The position numbers and the translations under genes are program-made. Of a stretch of DNA of 64,000 nt, positions 22,101-32,402 are shown one piece after another. The notes under the pieces were generated by a model. The model was given only the letters and a program-made list of their open reading frames with translations, had not been told where the DNA came from and made no database searches. The stretch lies in the NCBI RefSeq assembly GCF_000315625.1, contig NW_005434673.1, positions 477,275-541,274 on the forward strand. The letters are read 5' to 3'. Origin of the DNA: Guillardia theta CCMP2712 (taxonomy: Eukaryota; Cryptophyceae; Pyrenomonadales; Geminigeraceae). Within the stretch, counting starts at the first letter, position 1. Every line of letters starts with the position of its first letter.

Positions 22101-24352
22101 GAATATTCCTGCTGATGCCAGCAAGATCCTCTCCTTCACCCGCCTTGGCCTGCATTCTGAATTTCGCTGTCGTCCGATTGACAAGGACACGTACATAAAC
22201 ATCACTGCGTAGCTCATGAGGACCGTCGGGATGTCATTCGAGCTCTGCCGGTCCAGCTCGTCTTGTAGCGCTCTTTCCATGCTGTAAGTTATCTCCAGCC
22301 TAGATCCTTGTGTCCGGTCACCATGCTTTGCGATCATCTCCAGAGCCTGTTAGCCCCCCGGGTCAGCGAGGGATGACTGTGAATATTGACTCACCTTAGA
22401 TTCCCAAACAAGGGCACGAGCTTTGCTCCACTCATCGTTGTTGAAGAGGTAAGTCACAATCAGCGCCTCGCTGTCCGACGGCTCCACCTCCCCACCTTGC
22501 GCTCCGAACAGAACCTTGGGAAAGATCAGGGGCAGCCCAGCTCGGGACCAGCAATCCCGTTCGCTGCCATCGGGTCAACTAACGTGAAGAGGAGGACAGG
22601 ATCACCTTGCTCCGAACTGAGCACAGCGGTCGACCTTCTGTTTCAGCGCTGCGTCACAGTCGCTCTTATTGCTCGGCCCCCATCCGTTTTTGTCCTGGCA
22701 GGCTTGGGCAGCTCGCAGGCTCGAGATGTTCGTCTGCCAATATTCGGTCACGCTCTGAACGAGACAGCCGGCGCCGGGGGTCGGCTGGAAGCAAATGTCT
22801 TGGATCGTCCAGACTTCTCCGACCTCACATCTCGCACCCCGATCGGCCTCGACCAGCTCTTCACAGCTGATTTGGATTCCCTCCAGCTCAAGCTGCAGGT
22901 CTATCAGCTCTTCCAGAACATTCAGATCGATGGCTGAGGTCTGCAGCTCGTCTGCGTCTTTGCTCCTGACAATCATCATCTCCGTCCTCCAGAACGGCCC
23001 GAAAGTAGAGTCGAAAGAATGCTTCTCCTTGGTGCAGCGACTCTGACTGCCTGCCCAAAGCTGGACAGGGTCGGAGATCTGTTGTATGGGTTTGTACCAT
23101 AGGGCGATGAAGCAGCAGAGGATGATCAGACACCATATTTGCGATGTTCGCTGGCGATTGCTTGCACAGCTTTCACCAACCCTGTACAGAAACCTGTAGA
23201 TCGCATTCTTTGATTCGAACTGCTGCGAGATGTGCTCGAGACGTTTTGAAAACTCTGCACTCTGCCGAGAGCTTCCATCGAGGAAGTCGATTTGCACATC
23301 CGGGGGATTATGTTTGGTCAGTGCGAGAGTCAGAAAGAAGATGAGAAGCACGTAAGTAGTTGCTAAAACAACATTCACGTTCAGAGGGAGGAATGGATTC
23401 ATCCGAACTTTCCACCACGGTATCCCCTCGTCAGACTCAGGGATAGCAGGACATGCATCTGTGCAGTCACTGCATTGGCATGATAGTGTCCTGTCGGATG
23501 TGTCGCATGCTGCAACAGTTTGATTCATAGCCGCCCCGAAACCATCCAGCAAGCTCAGGGACTGATTTTCATCCCCGAGCTCAAAAATGATCTTCAGCGG
23601 GTTCTGGCCGCTCGCATAAGCCGCAGTGCCCTGAAACGAGAGGAACGACTCTGCGTCGTTGGAGTTGCCGAACGCCATCGACATGGCTTTCTGTCCACTT
23701 GCTGCTACCGTCACATCCTTGCAAGACCGGTACAGCCTCTCAGCATAACCTCGATCCACCAGGACTCGCACCGTCTGGATCGTGGAGATGTTCCTTACGG
23801 CCGAGACAGTCCCACCACATCCTGCCATCGCGCCATTCTTGGCATTGTTGGGCTCTGGCCAGTCATCGGTACTGCATGGCGATGCATCCTCAACCTGGAT
23901 GAAGTTTCCCTGCGTGCTTGAGCAGGTGAATTCGCACCAAAACCTCTTGAAGTTCTGCCAGCATGCCGGGCAACTCGCGAGCATACCCTCTGCCATCGCA
24001 AGCTGCTCGCTCAACGTGTCCAGTTGGTCCTCGGAGCAACACACGTCGTCGGAGGATGAGAAGGCCTCCCCACAGACTTCCTCGATCCTCGGGGCGACCT
24101 GAGAAGCCTACAGCATGGCATCAGGAGGAGCAGCGAGCGCATGTCGAGCTTTCATACAGGGCGAGGGGATCGCTCGTCATCTGCCAGCTGGCATGGCGCT
24201 CCTTTCCCAGGAAAGGGGCAGAGGACGCCACCGGCCTCACAACCCTCAGTACCTGGAGGGCAAGAACATACTGGGGATGCGACGCAGACGCCGCGCATGG
24301 TACACAGCCCGTGAGGAGGAGCTGAGAGGGGAGAGAGGGAAGGAGATGATGG

Positions 24353-24450
<98 letters not shown>

Positions 24451-24520
24451 GGAGCAAAGAAGCCGCCAACACCAGCATCGCCATTATGCCGCCCCCGCTC
24501 CACCCGCCCCGTTCAACCAT
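19153..24520 (-). CDS. NPC1: Niemann-Pick C1-like sterol transporter
   Basis: Well-supported exons include 24158-24520 (or from 24484), 22606-24107, 22395-22563, 21348-22346, 21224-21289, about 20870-21149, several small ones in 20246-20860, 20080-20209, 19804-20035 and 19153-19755. The N-terminal Cys-rich luminal domain has the CCSEDQLDTL and CPACWQNFKRFWCEFTCS signature of sterol-binding NPC1-N. After it come a first TM segment, the sterol-sensing domain around SYAVMFMYVSLSIG, FLILAIGVDNIFIL and TSSATESIAF-like helices, the Cys-rich second loop (GPPVFFVVNGW, DDLISWL, CSTCGAHY) and the final RND-type bundle (ISVEFSVHLTHAF, FRMYMALVVCG). It should export cholesterol-like sterols from acidic compartments. 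The signal-peptide region runs into a (TCA)n-encoded poly-Ser. Head-to-head with the Tic22 gene. Confidence 0.88.
24346..24447. repeat. ATG/CAT microsatellite encoding poly-Ser in NPC1-like exon 1
   Basis: Thirty-four trinucleotide units with a single GTG interruption, the last 31 being perfect ATG. On the minus strand it is read as TCA, giving a run of about 31-33 Ser right after the hydrophobic MLVLAASLL segment. It sits in an exon whose downstream part matches NPC1, so it is translated if the start lies at 24484 or 24520. Confidence 0.85.
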
Positions 24521-24583
24521 CGCCACAAACTTCACCGAGGCGGGCCCTAAATACGTGAGGCCATACACTCCCACCCTGTCACA
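24521..24583. promoter_or_regulatory. compact bidirectional promoter between NPC1-like and Tic22 genes
   Basis: The two genes diverge with only about 63-100 bp between start codons, depending on which NPC1 ATG is used. The promoters and 5' UTRs must overlap. The strip contains GGCGGGCCCTAAATACGTGAGG but no clear TATA box. Shared regulation is inference from the spacing alone. Confidence 0.5.
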
Positions 24584-26190
24584 ATGGCGGCGGCCTCGTT
24601 GGCAGCGGTAGCGGCGATGGCGATGGTGGCGGCTCCTTCAGCAGCCTTCCATGTCTCCCCATGCTCTCTCTCCTCCTTCTTAGCCCTCAAGGCGATCCAT
24701 CCTCGTCCTCACGGCTCCCTGCGCCACTCCAGCATCGGGCCACAGCAGGGAAGTCCAGGGCCCAGGCGATCCGCGAGCCCGAACAATGGTGCTCGGGGGT
24801 TGCAGAGCTCGGAGAAGGGAGGAGCAGTGAAGATTGTGAGACAACAACAACCAGTGTGCATGTGTGCACACGCAGCTGACGATCCTGTTACAGCTGATTC
24901 CCATCCTTGGCGTCGGCTTCGTTTTCGGAGGGCTGTGAGTTCCACATGGACCCTCTTCCTTCCCATCTGACGCCTGACCCTCAAGCTTCCCACTCATCAA
25001 CAACGGACTCAACTATGCCAAGTTGGATTCCTCTATCTCGGGTGCTGCGACTGGCCTGAAACAGAAAGAGATCGACGAGAAGCTGAAGCGAGTGCCGGCC
25101 TTTGCCGTCACCGACGACCAGGCAACCTTGATGATGGCAGGAGATGCTGCTAGCAGTGACAGCGGTCGTGCAGGGAACTCCGTATGTCGCTGAGTACCAG
25201 GGCAAGAACAGAGGATACTTCTTCCTCAACCCCAAGGATGCGGAGAAGTTCAGGGATAGAGTCAAGGTGAGAGTGGGCTGTCTGGTGGAAAGGCCGCTCA
25301 GCGTCTGCAATAGGAGCTGCAAACTCAGGGGAGCTCGGTCTCTGTTCGGACGACCACCCTAGATGAGGCCATCAAGTACATCAAGTCAAAAGCGAGTGAG
25401 TGTGAGAGGAGGGAGCGAACCCGGGGCTGACCGACGGCGCAGACTCTGACCCATTCGAGATCTTGCCCTATGGAGAGGAGGTGCGAGGACAACCCCCCCC
25501 TTCCCATTTTTCCCTGCAACTTCCCTCCTCCCCCCTCTTTCTTTTCCTTTCCTCTTCCCCCTCTTCCTTCCCCCTCCCCTCCGTTGATGCAGCCCTTGTC
25601 GTCAGATTGAGATCGCAAGGGGCATCAAGAACCCAGAGAACTGCGACATCTGCTGGGGTGCTGAGGGGGTAAAGGAGAAGATTCCGGTGTACCTTGTGGA
25701 AGGTGATTTTCACAGCTCCGCCCTCCTGCCTCCTCCTCATGATGAGTCCTTGTGCTAGGACTGGGACTGCAGAAGGACAGCAAGGTCATCACACCTCTGT
25801 TTTTCGACAAGGTGGCTGCGGTCAGGCTTGCGTGTTGGGACTGAGTGCAAGCCAGGCAGGAGCAGAGAGCTTTTACAGGCAAGCGTCTAAGACCGGAGAG
25901 CCCAAGTTGCAGGTCAGGGGAAAAGCTTGTCCTGCCATCTGTGCAGGACTGAAGTGAGCACAGGTGTTGGATCTCAGCGCTCTCATAAAGAAGATGAGGA
26001 AGGGCGGGAGCACCGAGTAATCACGATAACAAGTCCAGGAGACTCCAACTGATTCGGTTCCTTCAGGTTCAGGAAGGTTGTTTTCTTCCCCAACAAGGAC
26101 GCGATTGAGTATGCCACCGGAAAGCCAGCTCAGATTCTAGCAAGCGATGGCAAGAGCCCATCAACCATCTTCCCCCCTGAGAAGCCCTGA
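24584..26190 (+). CDS. Tic22-like plastid protein import component
   Basis: Eleven exons: 24584-24835, 24894-24934, 24986-25121, 25174-25266, 25329-25395, 25443-25480, 25606-25702, 25759-25811, 25856-25912, 25964-26016, 26067-26190 (336 aa). The N-terminus is a signal peptide (MAAASLAAVAAMAMVAAPSA) followed by AFHVSP and a Ser/Arg-rich transit stretch, the bipartite form used for complex red plastids. The mature part has the family landmarks RVPAFAVTDDQ-GTPYVAEYQG, GYFFLNPKDAEKF, IPVYLVEGLGLQ, ITPLFFDK and a C-terminal VVFFPNKDAIEYA. Tic22 acts in the intermembrane space, chaperoning preproteins between TOC and TIC. The third intron, 25122-25173, appears to be GC-AG. It is divergent from the NPC1-like gene and its stop is 18 bp from the stop of the convergent HNH-like gene. 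Confidence 0.88.
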
Positions 26191-26208
26191 GCAGCGAGTG
26201 CAAGGAGG

Positions 26209-27590
26209 TCAAGATATTTCACTGCTATTGCAACAACTATGGTACAGAGCAACTCGATTGCACTGAGCAAGGAAGTCTTCGCTAGTCCTCCTCCACTTCA
26301 TCGTGTTGCAAGTCCCGCAGGCGGCAACGCATGAATCCTTGTTGTACACCCTCACCTGCCCCTCCTCTCAGTCACCCGAACCTCCTTCGTCTTCCAAACC
26401 TGCGTCACCACACGGTCCAGCCCGTTGTAATGCTTGCCCGGAATCGTCTCTTTGCCGCAGTAGTGACAAGGCTTCGCAACGATGGCTTGAAAGTCTTCCT
26501 GTGATAGCGCGTAGGTCTTGGACTTGGTCAGGTAGCCAGACAACCTCTTGGGCATGAAGTTGTCCCGGAAGGCCTCGGGGTAGCGACCGAAATCGCCGAG
26601 TCCATTTGCCTGACGAAGATCAATAAGGAGTGAGAGGAGGTTGGGGGGGGGGGTGAGGGGGGGGGGGGTGAGGGATGGAGGCAAGGGGATAGAGTGCTCA
26701 CGGTTGCAACGTGCTTGCAAATCGCGACAAAGTCTTCCTGGGAGTGATTGTGCTTCATCTGGTTGCAATCGGAACATGCAGGAGCGGTGTTGTTGAGCGT
26801 GTATGCTGGGATGGAGTGATCGATACGATTGATCCCATTGATCCCCTGCGAGTTCTCCTTTGCCGCACGACCGCAGAACGCGCAACTGCCATGGCTGTAA
26901 GCATCACCGTTGGTCCGAAGGGTTCTTACTTCCGCCTCATTATGGCTTGTGCCTGACTATCGAGCAGGTTCCATGACAGCCTCTTCTCGCTGGCGATCTT
27001 CTGGTAAGTTCTGATCTGATGGATAGTCACGACAGAGAGAGTCAGAAACATGGGCAGAGCAGAGACCTTGACGATGGACGGGCATCCCTTGCCAGGCTTG
27101 CGCTGCAAAAAGGTCAGTTAGCAAACTTGGCAGCGACGAAGCCTCGATCACGATGATAGTCTTCTTCTCCTCCTCAAGAGGTTTTCTGCATTGTTGGCAC
27201 ATCATAGGAGAACTCTTTCTTTCTTCATCCCCCCGGGGATCATGAGCAGCTTTGCCGGCATTGCGGCTGGCAACCTGTTGACCCAAGGTGAAAAAACTCT
27301 CCAGACTGGTCTGGTTGTGTTTGCTCCTCGAGTGCCGACAGGAGTAGCAAATGATGTTCAAGGCGGAGGACGGGGAACTTCGCTTCTTCCTGTGCATGTC
27401 GATCAGTGAAGGAGATCGGCCCAAGTGCGCAGGACCTTGCCGTCTTCCTTCCTGCTGGCAGCTCCAACGACGCATCATCGAGCTTTGGCGAGAGCGTGGC
27501 ATCGTGGCAGGATGCGAGTCGGGTGTCATCAAGGAGGAGAAGAAGAGCGAGAGAGAGGAGGAGGGAGAGAGAGAGAGAGGGTCTGTACAT
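26209..27590 (-). CDS. protein with two HNH-like zinc modules
   Basis: Seven exons: 27436-27590, 27152-27389, 27067-27102, 26930-27015, 26702-26894, 26412-26609, 26209-26355 (350 aa). A CYSC...CQQC pair precedes two copies of an HNH/treble-clef-like module. Module 1 is SCAFCG...NGINRID...ACSDCNQMKHNHSQEDF. Module 2 is PCHYCG...NGLDR...SCVAACGTCNTMKWRRTSEDF. Such modules occur in DNA- or RNA-acting proteins of algae, protists and large viruses; the catalytic His of classical HNH is not obvious. The in-frame ATG at 27590 would place a very hydrophobic leader (PSLSLSLLLSLALLLLL) first, but this is encoded by a CT microsatellite and the true start may be downstream. Function is inferred only at the level of zinc-dependent nucleic-acid binding. 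Confidence 0.7.
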
Positions 27591-28043
27591 GTCGCATGCT
27601 CCTGCCGATCGCCATGGTCTCATACTGCAGCCATGGCGGTTCAAAAGCTTTCACATGTGTTACACGCCCCAAGGACGGTCCCTACCCCCATGAGATTCAT
27701 TGCAATCAATAACCCTTTCTTTGACCAGGCATGTGAGGGAATGTACCGGTACTTTGTCAAAGACCACCGGTAGTGAGATCCTCTTCCATGGCGTTCGCTC
27801 AAGTATGTCGATGACACGTCGCGAAGGCGGGGGGAGAGGGAGGGTGAGGGAGTGAGGAGCAAGGGGAGAGGTAGAGCTCATGGATGGACTGAGATAGGAC
27901 AGGGAGGGAGGCCAGGGCAAGGACACAAAGGTGCGGAGGAGTCAGGGTGCGGAGGAGGCTGAACAGGGGACGCGGGGAGGGAACCTGGCGCTTCATCTGG
28001 GCATCGCAGGCGTCAGACTCCTGTTTCATACCTGCTCACCAGG

Positions 28044-29150
28044 ATGAAATGGTGGGTGAACCTTGCGGGTGGTGTTTTCTCTCTGGGGATTTGCCGTGCG
28101 GGGTATGTTGCCTACGTGTATCGTCCTACTCCGGATTATTCCAAGGAAGGGTTCGGGTATGAACCGACCAAGAGACGACAGATCAACTTGCACCAAGAGC
28201 CTGTCGAGCTTCTAGTTGCCAGGAACATCACCATGTCCCTCGGCAAGCTCGTCTCTGAGTTCCTCATGAGGCGGTTGAACTCCCTCCAGGTCGTCGAAGA
28301 CTCGAGGCACGAAGCCTGGCTCGCGAGGATAAGGAGTAGGCCCGCGGGCATCCCCCTCATCACGGTAGCCAACCATGAATCCTGCTGCGACGATCCGGGG
28401 CTGATGGGAGCGCTGACTCCATGGGACGTTGCCATCGACCCCATCCGCATGCGCTGGGGCCTCTGCACCCAGGAAATTTGCTTCCCCAAGGGCAAACATC
28501 TGATCCACACCTTCATCGGGTGCGGACAAGCGCTGCCGATCCGGAGAGGAGGAGGAGTCGACCAGCCGCTCCTGTTCGACGTGGCGCGAGAGCTCGCAGC
28601 AGGGCGATGGGTACATGTGTTCCCTGAGGCCAGGGTGGTCCAGTCCTGCACTATCGGCCTTGACCCCCTCACGCGCCGGACGGCGGACGAGTTGAGGGAG
28701 ATGGGGAGGCTCAAGTGGGGAGTGGGCAAGCTCATTGCGCACTCCCCGGTGACTCCCATCATCATCCCCCTCTACCACAAAGGGATGGCTGGCGTCATGC
28801 CGCAGAAGAACAGGTGGGTTTGTAAGGACGAGCAGACGTACGACTACGACAACAGGCTGCTCTCTGTCTTCCCGAGGGGAGGAGGATACGTCGTTGTGCG
28901 GTTCGGAGAGGAGATCAAGGTAGACGACCTGATCTCTGAGCACGAGAGCCTCTACGGCCCGCTCCCCAAGGTGACAACAGAAGGGCTGCAAGACGGCATC
29001 ATCAACTGCCGTTGGGAGTCGACGCAGCAGGAGAAGCTCTTGTACAGTGCGATCACGAGGAGGATAGAGCATGCGCTCCTCAAGCTCGAAGAAGACTCGA
29101 AGGAAGCGCTCGAGTGCCCCTGCACCCGGTTCGTCCACAAGCGAACGTGA
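28044..29150 (+). CDS. TAZ: tafazzin-like phospholipid acyltransferase
   Basis: A single-exon ORF of 368 aa. The HX4D acyltransferase motif is NHESCCDDP at residues 110-118. The tafazzin-typical GTQEICF-like context, FIGCGQALPIRRGGG (about 153-167), the substrate motif HVFPEARV (about 193) and KWGVGKLIAHSPVTPIIIPLYHKGM follow. The N-terminus has a hydrophobic stretch (WVNLAGGVFSLGICRAGYVAYVY) suitable for membrane insertion. Tafazzins transfer acyl chains between phospholipids to remodel mitochondrial cardiolipin. The usual FPEG is FPEA here, a small change next to the catalytic pocket. The ATG at 28044 directly starts the hydrophobic helix. It is divergent from the HNH-like gene and convergent with the next minus-strand gene. 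Confidence 0.88.
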   Translation: MKWWVNLAGGVFSLGICRAGYVAYVYRPTPDYSKEGFGYEPTKRRQINLHQEPVELLVARNITMSLGKLVSEFLMRRLNSLQVVEDSRHEAWLARIRSRPAGIPLITVANHESCCDDPGLMGALTPWDVAIDPIRMRWGLCTQEICFPKGKHLIHTFIGCGQALPIRRGGGVDQPLLFDVARELAAGRWVHVFPEARVVQSCTIGLDPLTRRTADELREMGRLKWGVGKLIAHSPVTPIIIPLYHKGMAGVMPQKNRWVCKDEQTYDYDNRLLSVFPRGGGYVVVRFGEEIKVDDLISEHESLYGPLPKVTTEGLQDGIINCRWESTQQEKLLYSAITRRIEHALLKLEEDSKEALECPCTRFVHKRT

Positions 29151-29383
29151 AGAATAAACGACAACTTCGCAATGACGCATTGCTGAACCCAATCAAACAT
29201 TCAACTATCTCAATCTCATCTGAGCCAAAGACCTGAGCTGAGCTGCCCTGTTCTGATCTGAGCTACAAGGTTGATGAGCTCGCAGTGAAAAACTACCACA
29301 TTTCAAAATTTAATCTTCCATCAAGGCGGTTAATCTCTGTCATTTCTGTTGTGTCCGTCTCACAACAGCTCGATGCCATCTGC

Positions 29384-30159
29384 TTAGTAGCCCTGGTAGT
29401 AGGCCTTGCGCGGAGCTGCGTTGGCCCACGGCTGGTACCTGGCGCGGTAACGGTAAGAAAGGAATCAATACAAGGGCTACTCACTTGGGGTCCAAGATGT
29501 TGGAGATCTTCTCATGAACTCCCGTGTACTGGGAAGTGTGGGGAGTGGAAAAACGCTTCTGAAACTTCTTGTTCTCGGCCTCGATCTTGGCAGCCTTGGC
29601 AGCCAAAGCCTGACCACTTGGTTAGCATACAGTTCAACGGTGCTTCACCTTTGAAACCTGGGGAGAGTTGTTCTTGCGGATGTTGGCGATGGCGATCCTG
29701 TCTTCCCAGGAGTTCTGTCGGCTCCAAGGAGCGAAGTAGCCCATGTTTTGCATGATCTTGGATGGAAATTGTTAGAAGAATGTTGTGAGGAAAAGCGGGA
29801 GCTACAAGCAGCAGCAGGGCAAGGGAGAGCTCGAGAACAAGTAGATATGGGACTTACTCGTGCATACTGCTGGGGCATGGAGAGCTTCTTAGCGTGCGAG
29901 TGCTTCTGTGCAGGCTGAGCAGTGCTCATCTTCTCCATGCGCACGCGCTTGCCGTTGAGAGATTGCTGGCACCCCATTGGGTCATTGCCGGCAGCAAGGT
30001 CATGAAAGGACTCACCATGACGTTGATCATATCGAGGTCAGTCTGCGGGAAGCTGACGAGAGCCGTTCGCCGAGTAGCCGTGATGTTGACCATGGCGAGG
30101 ACGGAAAGAAGAGCGACGCCAGCCATGAAGGCGGCGAAGGTGCGACGATCGTCTGCCAT
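29384..30159 (-). CDS. unknown 176-aa protein with one N-terminal membrane helix
   Basis: Five exons: 30016-30159, 29858-29965, 29658-29756, 29485-29609, 29384-29438, with introns of 46-101 nt, GTGAGT/GTAAGT donors and perfect phase. The N-terminus MADDRRTFAAFMAGVALLSV forms a single hydrophobic helix. The rest is soluble, with Lys-rich segments (KRVRMEKM, AAKAAKIEAENKKFQKRF), the aromatic block NMGYFAPWSRQNSWEDR, and the tail YQPWANAAPRKAYYQGY. I know no family for it. The clean gene structure and composition (many Ala, Lys, Tyr) suggest a well-expressed small organellar or membrane-complex subunit, which is inference only. Confidence 0.7.
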
Positions 30160-30543
30160 GGTTTCTGAAGAGTCAGCTGCGGCAGTGCTGCGGGGCAGTA
30201 AATGTACACTAGGCCATTGGCTAGGTAAAAAGTCCGCGGGTCAAGGGCAGAACTAAGAGCTAGGGTGCGGAGGCCACAGACCAGGGGTAGAAGCTATGGT
30301 CAAATTATCTATCAGGATCAAAGGGAAAATGGAGAGCTCTATACTACTATGGGCAATGATTTGATTATATTAGCTGATCTACCATGCCGCAGTGCCGTAA
30401 CCGAAACCTGACCGCCTCCATGGTTGTAGTGAGCCCATAGCCCTGGGACTAGGCGGGCAACCAACGAGGAGGAGGAGGACGGGGCGAGAGAACTTGCAAG
30501 GGTCGAAACGGTTCACCCAGTGAATGCCGTCGAGCCTCGGAAG

Positions 30544-32402
30544 ATGAAGGCAAAGTCTGTCCTGTACTTGGAAGCTTTCGCGGCTTGTGCTCTGCTCGCA
30601 GGAGCTGGCGGTGATACTGGGCCACTAGGACAAGGGGTACAGTGCCATCTGACCTTCCCCTCTGCTGCTCTGCTTGACTTGTGCGCCGTTCCGTTAGGGA
30701 GTTTACGAAAAGGATGGAACGTTCCTAACGGGAGTGACTGGAGCCATGTGGCCAAGGCCAAGAGCTGATGATTTCACCAGAGCAGGACTGGCAGGTAGTT
30801 GAGAAAGTGGAGCAGGTGCGATGAGTCATGGAGGGTCATCTGAAGCTCTTTCAAGGACTGAACTGGACGCGGCTGTCATGGTCGAATGTGGACTGCTGTC
30901 AAAAGATCAACAAAGTGAAGCAGTGGGAGGACGTCAGGACGGGAGTTCCGGACTGTTTCTGCAGAGACATCCTGATGCAGTCAGAGTACAAGACCTCCTC
31001 CTTCTGCATGCTGCAGCAGGTTACCTGCTGATTTTCATAATTCTCATCTATTACTGTCCTTCTCCCTTTCCCTCCCCTTTCCTTACACTCTCTTCTCTGT
31101 CTTTGTCAGGCGTGTGAGAACGCGCTACGAGACTTCAACAAAGTGTTCGGAGAAGGCTACATGGCGAATGGGCGGGCAATACATACCAAGCCTTCTGCAT
31201 CTTTATCGCCTGACGTTTCCCAGGCTGACGAGTGGGACACGGAGTCTCCCTTGCGCTCATGCATGCACTCGTCCGGGGGTGAGGGCCTTGAGCTTCTCGT
31301 GGGTCGAGAGGAGACTGAGGGTCGTGTCGATAGGTCGCTGGAACGTCGAACCATGCGGGAAGAAGAGCAGCGGCACATCCTGGACGGTGCGTGCTGGAGC
31401 TGACAAGCTTCGACATCCTTGCAACCTGACGTCACTTTCCAGGACCCCTTCGGTCGTCAGACAACTCCTATCCAAGATTACATGCCATCCAAAGTCAGGA
31501 CAAGCATGTCAAGCGTCGTTGTCTTGCTGCTCACCTGCTCTCTTGCAGACCTACGGCCAGGTGGTCGTCAAGGGGGACGTCAACGACGTTCACAGGTGGC
31601 ACTGGGTGCCTGGTGATCTTCCGATTGTCAAGGTTTGCATTTGAGCGGAGGCTGGTAGCACCTCACTTGAATGCAGAGAGAGTGGCAAGGAAAGATGGCG
31701 GGGGACTTTAAAGTTGAGGTCGTGGAGGGATGAGGGTGGTGAAGCAAACGGCCTGATGGAGTTGTGTAGCCCGGTATCCTTGCGGGTTCAAAGGTGTATC
31801 CAGGAGGTGATCATCCAGCTTGTTGCATGTGAGTGAGATCCTGCGCAATGAGTGCGGCGTATTGAACGATGACATTGGAAATTGCTTTTGCAGGAAGGAA
31901 AACGGAGCTATCTCCGACTGTTGCAAGTAGTCGAAAGGTTCGGAGTGACTGAGATGGCTGAAATGCTTTTTTGCTCCCTAGAAACTCCAAGAGGATGCAA
32001 TGGAATTCTCCAGAGAATGCGGTATCATGACGGCAAGTCAACAATCTTCTGCGCTCTTGACGTTTGTCGTTTGACAGGTGCAAGCAGACTGCATGTTTGC
32101 TGTCAAGGTGCTGGAGGAGTGTGTGCCGAGAGATGTTGCAATGAGTTGAGAGACCAGAGAGCTATTTGCGCTTACCACTTCTGGGAGTGCGATGCTTCCT
32201 ACCCTGGTGTGTTCTTTCGTTCACCTCCTTATCCTCTTTGCATCAATCCTTTTATCCCTCTCTGCCTCCTGGCTCCCTGCTCTTGCAGCAGCCACCTGAC
32301 AATTTCTGATTTCATGTCCTAGACGCCATCTACAACTCTGTGTGCCAAGATACATGCACAGACATCGGGGTGATGACTCAAAGTTGCCAGAAACATTCGT
32401 AA
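30544..32402 (+). CDS. secreted Cys-rich protein of unknown function, 13 exons
   Basis: Exons: 30544-30636, 30698-30794, 30856-31019, 31110-31142, 31223-31277, 31334-31386, 31443-31493, 31549-31632, 31894-31926, 31982-32032, 32078-32122, 32158-32206, 32323-32402, giving 295 aa. The start ATG gives a signal peptide (MKAKSVLYLEAFAACALLAGAGG). The mature protein has about 16 Cys, including DCCQK, DCFCRD, ECGIMT and a dense C-terminal block (ECRAICAYHFWECD, SVCQDTCTDIG). Most exons are 33-97 nt. Intron 32033-32077 starts with GCAAGT. I do not recognise the fold; disulfide-rich and extracellular or luminal is inferred. Exon 31110-31142 and the 35-nt intron after 32122 are the weakest links. Confidence 0.65.

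Noticed and set aside
28212-29192. 326-codon minus-strand ORF
   Set aside because: Antisense shadow of the tafazzin-like gene, caused by codon bias.
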